A DNA stretch of 64,000 bases. Source: Brugia malayi. Taxonomy: Eukaryota > Nematoda > Chromadorea > Rhabditida > Onchocercidae. The stretch lies in contig NW_025062478.1 in NCBI RefSeq assembly GCF_000002995.4, positions 12,272,001 through 12,336,000 on the forward strand. Direction: 5' to 3'. Of this stretch, positions 12,645-28,139 are shown in pieces. The notes beneath the pieces were generated by a model. That model worked only from the letters and a program-made list of their open reading frames with translations, had not been told where the DNA came from and did not search any database. The position numbers and the translations under genes are program-made. The stretch's first letter is position 1; each line of letters opens with the position of its first letter.

Positions 12645-14878
12645 ATTTTGACTTTTTTTTTTTGAACTTCCACCATTTATTGCAATCTAACAATTGTATT
12701 CTGTTAATTTATCTGTTGAAGATGTATAAAGAAGGATCAATAACGTTGAAATACTTTGAACATTTTTTCATTTTAATGTATTGATTAAATTATACTATTC
12801 AATAGGCATATTTTAATACGATTTTGACAAAATAATATTACTTTGTTCTTATTTTGCTTGTTAAAGTTTTCTACTAAATTTAGTACTTAAAAATTCAAAT
12901 TTTTTTTTTCCTTTAAATCATCTTTATTGTTAAATTTTTATCACATCCTTCTTCTTCGTCTTCCTCAATGAAATTTTTTGCAATTTTTTTTTTTTTTTTG
13001 TTTGGGAAAAGTGTGTTTGGTCATGCATATTTGGTTATGTATATTTTATTCATTTACACATTTTCATGGCTTCCTGATAGATTAAGTGGATTAGATTCAT
13101 TTAATTAATTGATGAACATTTCCTTCTTCTCAAATAATTTAATCCATTTGTTTATTGCTATATATTTGTTATCATAGTCTCTTGTATGTTTTTCTGAATT
13201 ACTCGAAACGGTTACAAATTTAAATGTAAATGAGGAATGCACAGTCTTAAATTTTAGTGAAAGTAAATTGAAAAAGTTTCTTTTTTTTTTTTGGACTGGA
13301 TAATTGCATACTTATGCAAATTAAAATCATACTGCAATCAAATTTATTATTTAAAACTTATTTTTATTTACTATATATCAATTATCTGATGTAAATTTTC
13401 TGCATAGAAATTTTTTGCATGAATTGATCTGTCAAAATTTTATCCAAAGATTTTTTTTTTTTTTCATTTTGCATCATAAATGAAACTTTAGCTTCAATAA
13501 TTTCAGTAGTATGAAAAGAGTGATGTAATGATTTTCTCTTTTTTTTTTCGAGGATTTAACTGCAAGTTGGTTGTTTATTTTTCAGTCAATGATTTTTTTT
13601 TTTTTTTTTTTTCAAATATCCAGAATATTGCTATTTAAATATTTCTTGAAGATTTATTTTTCAAATGTCTATTATCTGACTTTTGTTTAGAAGAAAAAGA
13701 AAAAAAAAAAAATTGTGCATATTCTTGTAAGCCTTTCATTTGTTTTGTTAATGAATATCTGAAGATCATTTCAATGAGATTTTGTGATCTGTACAAATGC
13801 GCATCCATTCTATATTACTGATCGTAAAATGCTAATTAAATTTTAATTGTATCTTTTAAAACACTAAGAGATGCAGCTAAAATTTATCAAAACATTATGA
13901 TTATAAGAAGATATAAGAATTTTTTGAAAGAGACGAAAATTAAACTTTTAGATTTTAATATAATTTTATAGGTATCAAGTTGAAAAATATTATGTTTTTT
14001 TTACGTTTCATTTGGGCGCATAAATTGTGGATGCGTCAATATCTCTTTCAATCTAAATTAATGATCACAATACTATCAATCATTACTTTTCCATGATGCA
14101 AGTGCCTTATTCTATCTATTATTCTTTATTTTTGATAGCTTTGTTTTTACTTTTTCTTTGTGTTATTTTACTCGCTAAAAAAAAAAAAAAAGAAAAAAAA
14201 AATGTCTCCAAAAATATGATTGACATTTCACGTTTTACTTACGTACGTCAAATACAAACATAAAAGAAATAATTCTTGCCATTATGCAGATGAAAAATAA
14301 ATGAAACATAATCAAATATCACTTCTGACAATGAATAAAGGTTTTAAAAAAGAAAAAGAAAAGCAAAAAATATTTAGGATTTCTTGATCCAAAAACTAAT
14401 CTTTTTGTTTGTAACATTAATGTATGATATTCATTATAAAATTAAGTTAGAACTAAGTTACAAAACAATGTTACATATATGAAAAGTACCGGAAAATTGA
14501 TTGATCGTTTTTTTTTAGATATCATTTAAATTCAATATCAAATTTTTTCTAATGCTTAACATTAATGCTTATCGAATTTAGCTAAGATTAAATTATAAAG
14601 CAATGGAACATTTTCTATTACACATCCTTGGTCAACAAACGCATCAATTCGTATAATAAATGCATAAACTGCTGACCAAGGCTAATGGCTAAACTATCTA
14701 TCTCCGATTGAAGTAAACATAAACTGCTGTAAATAAGCATTGTAAATAATTGTTTACAGCAGCTACATTAGCTAGACTTTATATCAAATGATAACAACAA
14801 TGAGAAAAGATATTATAGATGGATTTGTTATTTTGCAATTGAATTAAATATTACGGAATTCCGGAATATATGAGAAGA

Positions 14879-14912
14879 GAGAAAGAGAGAGAGAGAGAGG
14901 GAGAAGGAGATA
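14879..14912 (+). repeat. (GA)n microsatellite
   Basis: Mostly GA dinucleotides with a few GGGA interruptions, in intergenic DNA. Confidence 0.85.
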
Positions 14913-16028
14913 GTAAGGTAATGAAAAGATTGTTCATTTCATATGCAACATTGTTTACTATAAATAATTTCAACGAATAAACAACTTTTCTTTAACAAAT
15001 TTTTTTTTTTTTTTTTTTTTTTTTTGCTTTTTTTTTTTTTTGTTCAATGAATTGAAAAGAAAATGTAATTTTGCATGAATAAATTGAAAAAGTTAGTGTT
15101 ATATGTATGTGAAAGTACTGTAAAAGATATTTGGTAAGAAATTATCGTTTAGCTGAATTAAAGAAGAAAAAAAGAATATAGGTGAAATGGAATAAAGTTT
15201 ACATTTCTTTAAAACAAAATTCATTTTTTTTTTTTTTTTTTAACTTTAAAAATAGCTATAAAAAATAAGTTGAATTTTGTTTCGTTTTTTTATTTATTAA
15301 ACACGATATTTTGATTAAATAAAAGATTAACTGATTATATTAAAAAAATTTTTGTTGAAAATTTTAAAGTATGCAAAAAAATTTTCGAACTATTTTTTTT
15401 CATATGCAACCATATGTTGTCATTCGACTTTTATTACTAGTGAAAAAAAAAAAAAGACTTTTTGGGATACATTTTTACAATTTAAATTTAGTTTAATTTT
15501 TTCTAAAACAAAAATATGATTGATGATTGTTTGATAGATAGTGCAACATTAGTAAGATTTTTTTTTTTTTTTTTTTTTTTATTAAATTTAATCCTAATAA
15601 AAGGATAAAAAATAAACTGATTAATTGAATTTTTTTTTTTCTTTTTTTCATGTACTAATTTAAAATTACGAAAAAATTTTTCGTACGGTAAATTTTTTTT
15701 TTGTTTTTTGATGAAATTGTTGAGAAGAGTATGCATAGAAGAATGAAAAAGATAAGTTATAGTCGAATTGTGAAAAAAAAAAAGAAAACATTACTGTCAT
15801 TTCTTTAACTTTTTATTTCACTATAACATCAAACACAATTCAATATTTTTTGCCTCATTAATAGGCCAAGGTTGTTTTTGATAATATTTTCTGGGGCAAT
15901 GTTGAAGTTATTTTTGTTAGGCAAAAGAAAATAAGAAATTTAGCAATTTTTCATTTCTATGAAAAAAATTACTAAATTTATTTTATTTTTTATAAATTCT
16001 AGGTTTTTTTTTTTTTACATTTCAATTC

Positions 16029-16029
16029 A

Positions 16030-16052
<23 letters not shown>
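16029..16052 (+). repeat. (AT)n microsatellite followed by a T run
   Basis: About 12 AT units are directly followed by a run of about 20 T. Confidence 0.9.
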
Positions 16053-16069
<17 letters not shown>

Positions 16070-19000
16070 TTGGTATAATTGAAAAGAAAAAGACGAATAG
16101 AAATAAAAATGAAAAATATTTGGCAAACTAATAGATATTTAAGTTGTCACCTCTTTTTTTTTTTTTTTTTAAATCAACAATAAATTTCAATTGGAATAAT
16201 CAGAGTGGGTTTTTTTTTTCTTTTCAAATTTCAATTTTAATTTTGAGCATTTTGAAAAATGTTGCCAATGATTTAGCAAAGTTTGCTACATTTTTGCTTA
16301 ACATAAGGATAAATTATGAATAAAAATGCAAATTCACTGAAAAACTTTTTCAGCTTACTCTTTTATTTCTCACATTTGAATGTTTCTACGAAAAGATGTA
16401 ACTATTTTGAATTTTTGATAGAAGCGAATAGCTTTCTCTGTTCTTTAAAAACATTACATTAGCATTATGTGGAATTTTTTTTTTTAAACTCTAAAATTTA
16501 TTTATCTATTTGCATTTGCTAGTAGCATTCACTCATTTATATTTGCATAAATAATTTTTTTGTTATCTATTTAAATATGAAATGGATAATAGACCGACTG
16601 GAATTGAATTTAAACAAGAAATGAATTTTTACATTAGGAAATTCTAATTGTCCATCATTCTCCAATGATTCATCTCAGTGCAGGAGTAATTTTATAATCA
16701 ATTATGTGTGCATACATTTGAGAATTGGAATTTGAATATCAAATTACTAAAATTATGATAGCTAGAGGCAAAGTAGGCAATAGTTTAAATGGACTCACAA
16801 GCAAACAACTGGCAGAAGATGATGGAATATTTTGTATTACAATTATATATTTTATTATATATTATATTTTATTTGAAATAATAAATGGTATTCCTGAGCT
16901 TAGGAATTTTTTAATTGTAAATTACTTTCAGCAAAAATTAAAGAAATATTTTTTTTTTTTTTGTTTCTGATCTTTCAGATGGGCAATACCGCTTCTCGAA
17001 TGTTATTATTCAATTTTTGCGCCTCTATTGTAAAACGATGACATTCAATGTACACAACTGCATGTGTCATCTTTAAAATTATCTCTTTATTTCCCTTTTT
17101 TTTTTCTCTTTTTTGGTCAGGAAAGTACATTTTTGGATTGCTATAGCATTTCAAAAAAAAAAAAAAAAACACACTAAATGTTCTATGCCTGACATTTCTG
17201 CTCTTTGATAAGATTATTTGATTTGTTGATGGAAAGGAAAATTAATTAATTACGAATGAAATGAAATTAATTAACAAATTAACCATCAATCTAACTATTT
17301 TCCTTGCAATCTTCATTACATCACATCTTAGATAGTTAATGTTTATTTACTGAGTAAAAAAAAAATTAATATTTATACTGCACTGAGACTATATTGATAT
17401 TTCAATTTTGTCAAAAGATAAAATTAATTTCAATTATATCTGTTTATTCAAATTATAACCCTAACAACTCATTCACTCACTTTATTGATCTCTCATTTAT
17501 ACATTTATTTATTTATTTATTTATTTTTAATGCTAATTTGGATGAGTGAAGCCTTGGCTAATATCTAGCATTTCAGGCTACTAATATCTATTTGCCAGAC
17601 ATTCATTGTCATTTTGTTTCATCGTAGTGACAAAAGTTATCAATCAATCATTAAAATATGTAAATATTATCAGATAATATTAATTGACCTTCGCTATTTC
17701 AGTGATTAAATTTATTAATAAAAATATTAATTCATTTGATATTTCATTTTCAAAAAGATCAAAAAGCTATCAGTTAGTGTTAAGTGTTAAGTATAAATTC
17801 TGTCTCAAAGAAAAAAAAAAAAGAAGCCATCACATAATTTTCCATTTGTTTATTTCTTATCAGATAATAAAACAATCGGATATAATTTATATAGCTACAT
17901 AATCTCGAACTGATAAGAGCTGATATTTCAGCAGTTTGAACATTTTAATTTAAAGTAGAAAAAAAATTATCATTTTATCAATTAAAATGTTAATTAACAA
18001 TAAATGCTATGTTAATTAACAAACATTTATGCTACTAGCATTATTATGAAAAAATTTTATTCAGAAAAAAGTTTTTTAATTAAATTTAAAAAAAAATTTT
18101 TCTTGAGAATAACTTTTCTCTCACTAATCATTAGAATTTTTTTTTTTTTCTAACATTTCTGAATCATATTTTGACTAAAGATAATTATAATTTTGTGTTA
18201 TAAAATAATAGCTCAATAATAATAGGGTGGATAGTTTATAGACTAGAAATGATACGTTTTTCTCATTTCTTATTAAAATTAACTCTCCATTCTTCTTCTT
18301 ATTTCATTTTCAAATCTTTTTTTGGTGAATTATAGAATTCTCGCAAGTTTTTTTTAAATTTAAAATTATTATGTTTAAAAAAATTTCAATCTTATCAACT
18401 ATCATTTCGATGAGGAAAAGAATTTTACTTTTCAGTCCTTTGGAAATGAACACATTATTCTGTAACATATGAATTAAGAAATTGAAAAAAATATGATACA
18501 ATTATTATGATGAGATAACTTTTATCATTTTTAATTATTATTCAATTTTAATTATTATCTACAATTTAATTATTATTGTTTTAGAAGTAAACGTACATTT
18601 AATTTTATTTAAATACCTGTGATAAACCTCCAAGCTGATAATATGTTAAGATTTGTTTACTTCATGTTAATTCAAATTTCTTTTTTTTTGCTAATAAAAT
18701 TTGTGATCTGAAGTTTTTCTATAGTTTTTCTTTTTTTTTTTTTTTTTTTCACTGATAAAAATTGATATTTCTTAATTTTTGTTTTATTGAAAAATAAGCA
18801 ATATTAAAAATTAATTTTACTACCAAATTTAAATTTGTTTTGCTCTTTTTTGCATATAAGAAGTTCTTGAATTTATAAGATTTAATCATTTTTCTTTTCT
18901 TGATAAGCTCTTACTATTCGTTCTTCTTTACTGATCTATGAGTTTTAGAAGATATGCAAAAATTTTAAATATTGAATTGATGCATCTTTTTTAAACTTTC

Positions 19001-20848
19001 TTTATTTTTTATTTTTGAATTCTTTTTTTTTTTTTTTTTTTTTTTTTTTGAAGCATCATTTTATGTTTCGAATTTTTACATTTACAAAAAAGTTTTTATA
19101 GAAAGTTATCATTCTCTTAAATGATATACTAATTTTAGGTCTGAAAATTGTTTACAATAATCTAAGCTATGCTCTAATGATGATCAAAAGGAGTTAAATA
19201 AAATAAGGCTATATTCTAAATCGAAAAGAAGAAATAAATTTTTGCTATGCAAATATTTTCATTTATACTTTGCTAAGATAAATTTTCGTCCTCTTCTCTT
19301 GCATATTTTTTTCTCATTCAATCTATCAAATATTATAATTTTGAAAAATGAATTTTGTACTTAACTAAAAAAATTGAAATTGCAATCGTTTAAATTTTCT
19401 TTTCGCCTAAAAACCGGTGCTAATGTCGCGGAATATGATAAAAATACAGAAATGTGTGATGCCTTACTACAGAGAGGAAATAAATCAACGAAATTGTTAC
19501 TTTCTAATAATTATTGAATAAAGGCATTCTCAAACTTTTTCATATACCTTTTTTTTTTTTTTTTTATCAGTTTGAACAAAAAAGAAAGTTTATCTCATTT
19601 CCTTCCAAGAACCATTAAACTAGAAGGTCACAGGTCAAATGTTTGCTAGAAATACTTTTAAATTTACACTATTACCAACTATTTGTAAACTTATTAACAT
19701 TAATCAATATTTCACTATTTGCAATAAATTTATCACATAATTGTAAAAGATTTTGTTATCCATTTTAGTAAAATTAAATTTTAATCAAAATTTAATTTTT
19801 TGAAATAAATCATATTGACTGGCCTTCGTTTTTATCACAGAAATTAGCGATCAATGCTACTGCTACTGCAAAATATTTTTTTGTCAAAATGAGAATGCCA
19901 TTAGGACAGGGTCAGTTGCCTTGCCCAATGGTTCTCAGAGAATTTCCGTCGATCGGTCGATCTTTTCTGATAACATTCTCTTCGAGTTATCTCGAAGTTC
20001 AATTAGATCATTCATTCGTATCGCAGTTTGTGATACAACCACATACATAGTAAGCGGAGAGAGAGAAAAAAAAAAAAAAAAAAAGCGACAAATGCACATC
20101 TTTGAGTGTCTCTCTTTGACCTTGAGAAAAAAAAAAAAGAAAGAATTTCTCTCTTTTAATAGAACGGTGACAATGACAGACAGCTGGTGGTCATTTCTCC
20201 TTACAAACTTTTTTATACACATACATCTATCTACCATCTGCACATACAGTATAGATTGCGCCAGCTTCCTATTGCGCCATCTTCTAACAATTCTCGTATC
20301 TTCTCTGAACTACGTGAACAAACTTTTTTTGGGTCGGGCAATGGTAACTTTTTTAAATGCGTTAATTTGCTTTTTAAGTATCAACTTTTTCTAAAATGAC
20401 CTCTAGATGCTATTTCACCAATATCCATCTATTAGAAGGTCATCGTTCAGATTTCTTGGTTACTCTCATTACTCTTCTTTTTTTTTTTCTTCTTTTTCCT
20501 AATAGTTTTTTATCACATTTTTAAAATTATCGTTTCCTCCTGTCACCTAAATATCTACTAGTAACTCTCCGAGCATATCTGCATGAAATTTACAACAAAA
20601 TTAATGCAAAATATTTCTTAATTTCAATATATTTCATTTATTACGCAAAAAAAAAAAAAAAAAATTAAATGTGAAATTTCTAATGGCATCACTAATAAAA
20701 GAAAAAAAAAATAGCATTTTGTAGTGTATTTGTTATGAAAAGAATATTTTTTCTTTTTCTTGCTAAAATGTCAAGGATAGTACGGTACTACAAATTTCAA
20801 TTTGGATTATTTCGTTTCGATTAATTTTCATAATCATTTCTAAAATTT

Positions 20849-20868
20849 ATTATTATTATTATTATTAT
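20849..20868 (+). repeat. (ATT)n microsatellite
   Basis: A short run of six to seven TTA/ATT units. Confidence 0.85.
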
Positions 20869-21881
20869 GATGCAAATGAATTTAATATGATATTATATTT
20901 TCATTTCAAATGCATAAGTGTGCAATTTGTTACTTTAGTACGATTAAAAATGCTGAAAATACCAGTCAAACGTTAAAATTTGTGCAATAAATTGGAAATG
21001 TTATATCGAGTAATTATTCCTTACATTACTTATTAATATTACTATTAGTTTTCATTTTAAAATTTTACTGTATAAGTGGTTTTTTTTTTTTCATTAAAAA
21101 TATCATAAATTTTAATATTTTTTAAAAATTTTAAATAACATTTCCTTTCGTTTTAATAATATATTCTCTTTTCTAACTGAAACTAAAAAAAAAAAAAAGA
21201 AATATTTTAAATAAAACATTTTAAATCCATTCGTTATCATTACTGATATAAATTCTTACATTCATTATCATTAATGATATAAATGTCTACTCTTATGAAT
21301 TGTGATTAATCAGTAATTATGTCAACTAAATCAATTTAATTAACTGTTCAATTAATTCTTATTTTAATTCTTTTTTACATTTTTCTTTACTTAGTACTCA
21401 TTTGAAAAGTTTTTTTTTTTTTTTTTTTTCATGTTTACTGCCATTTATAAATTGATAATGACAAGTTCATTTTTTTTAATTTTTACAAACAGCAACGAAA
21501 TTAAAGCAAATTTTCTAACAATATTGTAATTATTTCAGGTAGTAAAGATAAAATATTTGAAATTCTTATATGATAAAACCTTTCAGAAAGTTGAATAGTA
21601 AAGAAAAAAAAAGAAAAATATATGCAAATTTGCTGTGAAAAATTTCTTTATTTTGTATGAAATTTAAAAAAAAAAAAGTTAATTAAAGATTGACATTTTA
21701 AAAATTTCCGTTGCATTTTTTAGAAATACAATAAAATTAATTAATATAATTATTGTAATACAGAAATGAATGAAATGAGTCATTCTAATGTGTTCAATAA
21801 TTAGTTCAATAATAGTTCCTGAATTACTCCTTTCAATAATATTTTAACTGCAATATGGCTTGAAGGAAATAATTTGTGTGC

Positions 21882-21932
21882 AAAAATTCATTTCAAATTT
21901 TTGATGTTAATTGAAATTTGAAATGAATTTTT
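21882..21932 (+). repeat. Perfect 19-bp inverted repeat with a 13-nt loop
   Basis: AAAAATTCATTTCAAATTT at 21882-21900 is matched by its exact reverse complement at 21914-21932. The stem is AT-rich and pairing does not continue outside the arms. It may be a small foldback or cruciform; it is too short and AT-rich to call a pre-miRNA. Confidence 0.8.
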
Positions 21933-22205
21933 CAGCGAGAATTTTTTTTTCATGAAATTAGAAGCAATTAAATAGAGCGGAAAACAACTGAGTATAGGAA
22001 TTACCAATAAGAAATAAAATTAGTACTTGAATAGCTGCTTATCATATTAAGTGATAAATTTAAGATAGCATATGATAGTATGACAGGATGATTTTGATTT
22101 ATATCTATTTTGTTTAAGACAATTTAAATTACTTAAAAAAAATTATGATTAATTAATATTTAAAAAATTAAATTCAGATTAGAATAATATCATGAAATAG
22201 TTGAA

Positions 22206-22253
22206 TTTCTCTCTCTCCCTCTCTCTCTCTTTCTCCTTCTCTCTCTGTGTGTG
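22206..22253 (+). repeat. (CT)n microsatellite ending in (TG)n
   Basis: CT-rich units with CCCT and TTCT interruptions run into a short TG tract. Confidence 0.85.
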
Positions 22254-23507
22254 TTATCTATGTTTTATTTATTTTAGTATATTAAATTTTAACTAAACAT
22301 GAAATAACCTTGTCATCTTTCTTATCAAGCTTTTATTCTCTTTTGCTCTATTCAAAATTAAAACGTCACATTCTGCTGTCCTCAAAATGTACTTAATCCT
22401 CTTTTAAATCGCTGTCTTTATTCAATCTTTTCTGAGCATCTCTAAAATTTTAAAATTTTTTTAAGAGGAAATTTAATTACTTTATAGTAATTACAATAAT
22501 TGACGTTTGCAAAAGAAAGAAAAAGAAAAAAAAATAAAATTGAAATTTTCCTGAAATAATGCAATTTGATATAAATATATGTTAGATTATGTACTTCATA
22601 GTAATATAAGAAATTATAATAATTGATCTTTGCAAAAAAAAAAAATGAAAGATAAAAAATAATTGATCGAGTTTTTGATTATTTAAGTTATGTTTTTTTG
22701 AGTAATAAATTCCAGTTAGAGTGATCAAATGAATGTTTCCTTTTCAATTTAAACTTTTCTAATTCAGCATTAATTTTGAATGCTTTCAGATATATTATCG
22801 TTGACAAAACGTTTTTATTATATTTTTTTTGGTATAATGTCAACTCGTACTTTTTTTAAATTTCGATTTTGTAATGTTTCTTTTTCTGCACCATTTCAGA
22901 ATAATTTTTTAAATTTCAAAATTTTCAATTAGTGTAAAATTACTTAAAAAAAATGAATTCAATTTTCATATATTACAGTTCTATTAGACAAATATGTATT
23001 GCATTAATAGATTTAGAAGTTATCACTAAATTAACAGTTCTGGTGATAATTCTGAAAGGTAAAACTTTTCATTATTAATAATTATCCGAAAGTACTTATA
23101 AAGCTAATAGCTTTATAAAACCATTTATAGCTTAATACTATCAAAATGTTCAATTCTTAACTACCAAATATTAATGGAAGGTAAATTGGAGACAATTATT
23201 TTGGCTATGACAATTTTATATTTGTTATCTCTCAAAATTTTTTTAACATTTCGTTTTTCTTTTGAGTTTCTGAAAACTTTTGTATTACGCAAACATTATC
23301 TAATTGTTATCGCAAAAGAATTATTATTGCAATATATTAGCTAAAACATATAGAATTTTTACTATTAAATTAATTAATCAAATAAGCCTTATGATTGAAA
23401 ATTCTAACATTTTGAACATTTGTCACATGTGTTAAAGGCCATTTTGTTAACAATTCAATGGAATTATAATAGAAACTTATGAATAAATCTTTCATTCCAT
23501 AATTCTC

Positions 23508-23537
23508 GTATTATTATTATCGTTATTATTATTATTA

Positions 23538-23572
<35 letters not shown>

Positions 23573-23627
23573 ATTATTATTATTAATATTATTATTATTG
23601 TTATTATTACTATTATTATTATTATCA
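23508..23627 (+). repeat. (ATT)n microsatellite, about 120 bp
   Basis: TTA units with occasional GTT, AAT and ACT interruptions. It is open on the minus strand as an Ile-rich frame, which is a repeat artefact. Confidence 0.9.
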
Positions 23628-25882
23628 TAGTTTTACACTTATTCTTTGGAATTACCAAGTCTTCGTATTGTCATGTTTGTTTCATTAACAATAACTTCGT
23701 AAAAATCCATCAGCGCCAAAATATTCATTTAAAAAAAATATTCAATCATTCAAAAAATAAATTCAATGAACTTTTTTTTTTGATAGCTCTTTTGATTTTT
23801 TTTTTCTTTTTTCTTTTTTTGTTCAATTAGAATGAAATATAGAAATGCATTGTGTATTGGATGAAAGAGAAGGAATGAAATGACCACAAACAGTTCTCAA
23901 TTTAAAGTGTTTCATGCAAATATTCATCTTCCTTACCACACATACTCAATCACTTATTGCTTCCATTAAATTCATAAATTTTAAAATTGCTTTATTACAT
24001 TTTGCAGTGCGTACCGAGCGGAATGTTGCGGTAGTAGCACTTTTCTTCCATAAATATGAAAGCATAAATCAGTGAATTTGTGTTAGTTTGAAGGAATGTA
24101 CTGCTGTGCACTATCAAGAAGTGCGGTAAAGATGATACCGGTTTAACTAGTTAAGTCTATAAAAATATCTTTTGATGAATGCTTGAAATATTTTAAATGA
24201 CCATAGACTAAATTATTATCTGATAAATATAGTAAACATTTGCAGAGAGATATTTTTATAGCATTATAATTTGTTAAATATCAAATGGTTATGCTTGAGC
24301 TAACTTATCTCATTTTATCCAAATGATTATTTGATAGGATTAGCTATAAAATGAAATAAACAAATTTTAGCTTTTCTCATTTTCTTTTCTGATCCATGCA
24401 TAAATGAAAAAAGAAAAGAAAAGAAAAAAAAAAAAAAAGGAAATAGATCGCTTCATTATCATTTCAGCATCATATTAGTGCTGTTTTACTTGTGCTTTTA
24501 TCATAGTTTGATAAAATTATCACTTATCACTTTAACTAAAGTTTTATTGACAAAGTGCACATTCTGAAGTGATAAGTAGGCAAATATGCATGACAAAATG
24601 ACAAATACCGGGTAAATTGTTGTCTGTTATCAGTAGCAGATCATTGTGATTATTGCAATTCTGATCACTATTATCAACAGTAGTAATAATTATTATTATC
24701 AATGAGATTATTAATAATTTCTTTCTAATAACACCATTTAGATATTTAATCAGCAAAAACTTTTTTTTTTTTTTTTTTATATTTTTGCATTTTCAAAAGA
24801 ATTTTTGTTTACTATCGCTGTTGTTCATTTTTCACTATGTTAATACACTGAATTTATAAATTTTCTCTGAATTTATTTCTCATTATCGAAGAAATTGAAG
24901 AATAGAGAAATTGAGCTAACTTTAGCATTGAATTCGATAGATTCATGTTAATTTTTTTTAGCACACATAATTTGTTCCTAGATCAAATTAATCATAAAAT
25001 AAGATTTTTAGATTAAAATTTAAGAATTACTTTGTCCCTATTCGTAATCCTTAGATTATGAAGACTTAAGAGGACAATTATTTATCCTATATCATATAAA
25101 AAGAGACAATCTGTTTATGATTTCAGCTAATCTCATAAGTCTTAGAAATGAGAAGTCAGAAAAAAGTTATAAAAGTTCCAAAAATTTTTTAATGCATAAC
25201 ATAAGAAGATGAAACCATCTTGAAAAGGGAAAGAAAATTCTTGGAATTGGAAAAACTCGTTTTGCAATTTTGTCAACGATGCTCGTTGTCATTGTCATCC
25301 CGATGTCCCATCCTATATTAACGCTTTGTGTTATTGGGTAGAGGAATTGAAAGTGGGAGAAAGAGTAAAGCATTTAGGTGAAAAGAAGGGTAAGGGCAAA
25401 AGTCCGGGCAATGATTGTCAAATGCCAATGTCACGCAATGGACAATTACGCCATCATGAATAATGCATAGAATATAGGATGAGAGGAAGAAAAAAAAAAA
25501 GGAAAAACTAAATTTGGTATGTCATTTCAGAAGCATTTCTGCTGATTTCATTAAGAGTTTTCATTTCAAAATGGTCAACTAATTATCTTCATTAGAATTA
25601 CTGATATTACTTTCATCTTATCGCTTCATTAATTCCATTGTTTTTAATCATTCGATTGAAAGATCAGTTAGCATTCTCAATCATTGCTAAAACTTGAATT
25701 TAAACTTGTTATAAACACAATTTATAATAATTTTGCTTATTAATTTAAAGCAAACATAGAATTTAAGAAAAGAAAAATGATATGTCATATCTCTGCCATT
25801 AGGATTAATTATCATTTTGTTAATGAAAATGATTATATAATGTTACTAAAATTCTGTCACACGTTTCTCAATTATCTTCTCG

Positions 25883-25909
25883 TGTATGTATGTGTGTGTG
25901 TGTGTGTAC
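25883..25909 (+). repeat. (TG)n microsatellite
   Basis: TGTATGTA followed by about nine TG units. Confidence 0.85.
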
Positions 25910-26157
25910 AATTGCATGTTTGAAAGTAAAAAATTTACTAAAAGTTATTGTTTACATAAAAATTATATTAGCCATTTATTATTAGTGCACTTTTTTGCAA
26001 TAATTTCATTTTATTTATGGATGAATGAGTGGCAAAAATGATTTTGAGCATTCGATATTGAAATGATTACTTATTCTGTTTAATTATTCTATTCGTGGAT
26101 TCAATTTCATCACAAATAATAAATATATCTTTTGCTAAGAGAAATTTTCATCATTTC

Positions 26158-26194
26158 CTTCCTTCCATCCATCCATCCATCCATCCATCCATCT
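26158..26194 (+). repeat. (CATC)n microsatellite
   Basis: CCTT units turn into about seven CATC units. The core resembles the subunit of the large array at 28.5 kb. Confidence 0.85.
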
Positions 26195-26392
26195 ATATTT
26201 ACTCAATTCATCATGCATTTACCAATAAAATTGTTAATGCTTTTATATATATATAATTGTTAGTTTGTTATCAAAATTTTGTTACTTCTTCAAATGATTG
26301 CTTATTCCATCAATTTTAGATTGGTACCAATCATTGATATTCTCATTTAGCTAAAAAATTTTCTTAGTAAATGATTCGTTTTAATTTTATTA

Positions 26393-26436
26393 TCACCATC
26401 ATCATTATCATCATCATCATTATTATCATCATCAGA
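26393..26436 (+). repeat. (ATC)n microsatellite
   Basis: Impure ATC/ATT triplets. Confidence 0.85.
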
Positions 26437-26739
26437 TCACATACATTTATCTATCTATCTCATTTATTTTTCATAAATTTTGCCTTTTTCATTTTTTTCA
26501 TTCTCTTTTTTTTTTGGGTTGTTTAAATGAGAAAAAAAAATTTTCAAATTATTTCATTTTCAAATTATTTGAAAAAATAAAAAAAAATAAAAAACAAAAT
26601 TATTTGGTACCTTCTACGGCAAATAACATTGCTATTCTTGTTGCTACTGCTACTCCTACTGCTGTCTAATTCGAAATAACAAGCAATAATTTGTTAACGA
26701 ACGACTCGAAAACCAGTGTGTATTCCTGTTCATTTCCAT

Positions 26740-26873
<134 letters not shown>

Positions 26874-28139
26874 AACATACAGACAGACATGTTTGTAAAT
26901 TTTTCCACAATTAATTTCGAACTTAATTGTTAGCTTATTTCTTTCTCTTTTAATTTTATTCACTATTGTTATTTCATTTAATCTGATAATCTATTAGTAT
27001 TGTTATCATCTAAAAATGGAAAATTTAAAAAGATTTCAAAGTAATTTAACAAATTCTTTTCTAATAAATTTTTTTTTTTTTTTGTAATTTATTGACAAAT
27101 ATTACGAAGAAAAGATTGAGAAATGAATGATAAAGTATTGGAATTCTATACATTTAAATATTGATGGAACAGCTTTATTAATACTTTTTCAGAATTTATT
27201 ATTTTTTACTAACAGCTTTGATTCTATTGTTAAATTAATTAATTTATGCTGCATGTTCGATTATTTAAATTTTTAAAGTTCATTTAATTAATTTTATAAT
27301 AATAAAAAAAAATGATAAAAAATGAATTGCTTAAACATTGATCATTTCAGTAAATCGATAAATGACACTATAAAACTATATTCATTTAATATTGGAAACT
27401 TTATTTATATTTTTTGCTGTAATTAATTTTTAATTGAAATAAAACTTATAAGATAATTGATAAATAAAAAAGCCTACAAAAGAGTTTTGTGGAAAATCAT
27501 AAATGCGCAATTGTCTTTAACCTTTGAAAATAATAATAAATACTGATCCTATATTTCATACTTATACTTTTCATCATATGAAATGAAATAATTCTGAAAT
27601 AGAGCAGTTCCAAGAGTAACAAGCCAGCTAAGGTAAACACACATCCCTATCTTCAGTCTGTACTTTTTGTATTATTTGTCCAGCCTTGTACCCACACATA
27701 CATACATGCACACACATACACACTAGTAGTGTTTGAGTTTGTCACCCGAAGAACAGGAAACGATGACAGAGTATGACACTTCGTTTTCGTTTGTTTTCTT
27801 TCATTTTCATATTATCGTTCTGTTATCTATCAGTTTGCTATCATCAAGTTTGATCTCAATGTTCACTAAATATACTATACCTTAATATGATAACAATTAA
27901 TTAAGTTTAAAAGTATAAATGTCGTATTCAGTGATAGTTATACATTCGTACAATTCTTATATATTATTTAGTAATTGGCTAAAGAATTAGCAAAAAATTC
28001 TCATTCTGAAAACTTGAATTACTTATTTACATTCTTTTCTGTTCTCTTTGCTTATTTGCTATTAGCTAAATAGTAAGATAACCCATTTTCAACACTTTCA
28101 AAAATTTAAAACCTTATTCAACTTTTTGCAAAAAGTGTA

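Noticed and set aside
19921..20394. 157-residue frame starting near 19921
   Set aside because: It contains Lys runs from poly-A tracts, has an overlapping open frame on the other strand, and shows no domain, family resemblance or splice context.
23464..23658. Ile-rich membrane-like minus-strand frame
   Set aside because: Translation of an (ATT)n microsatellite.
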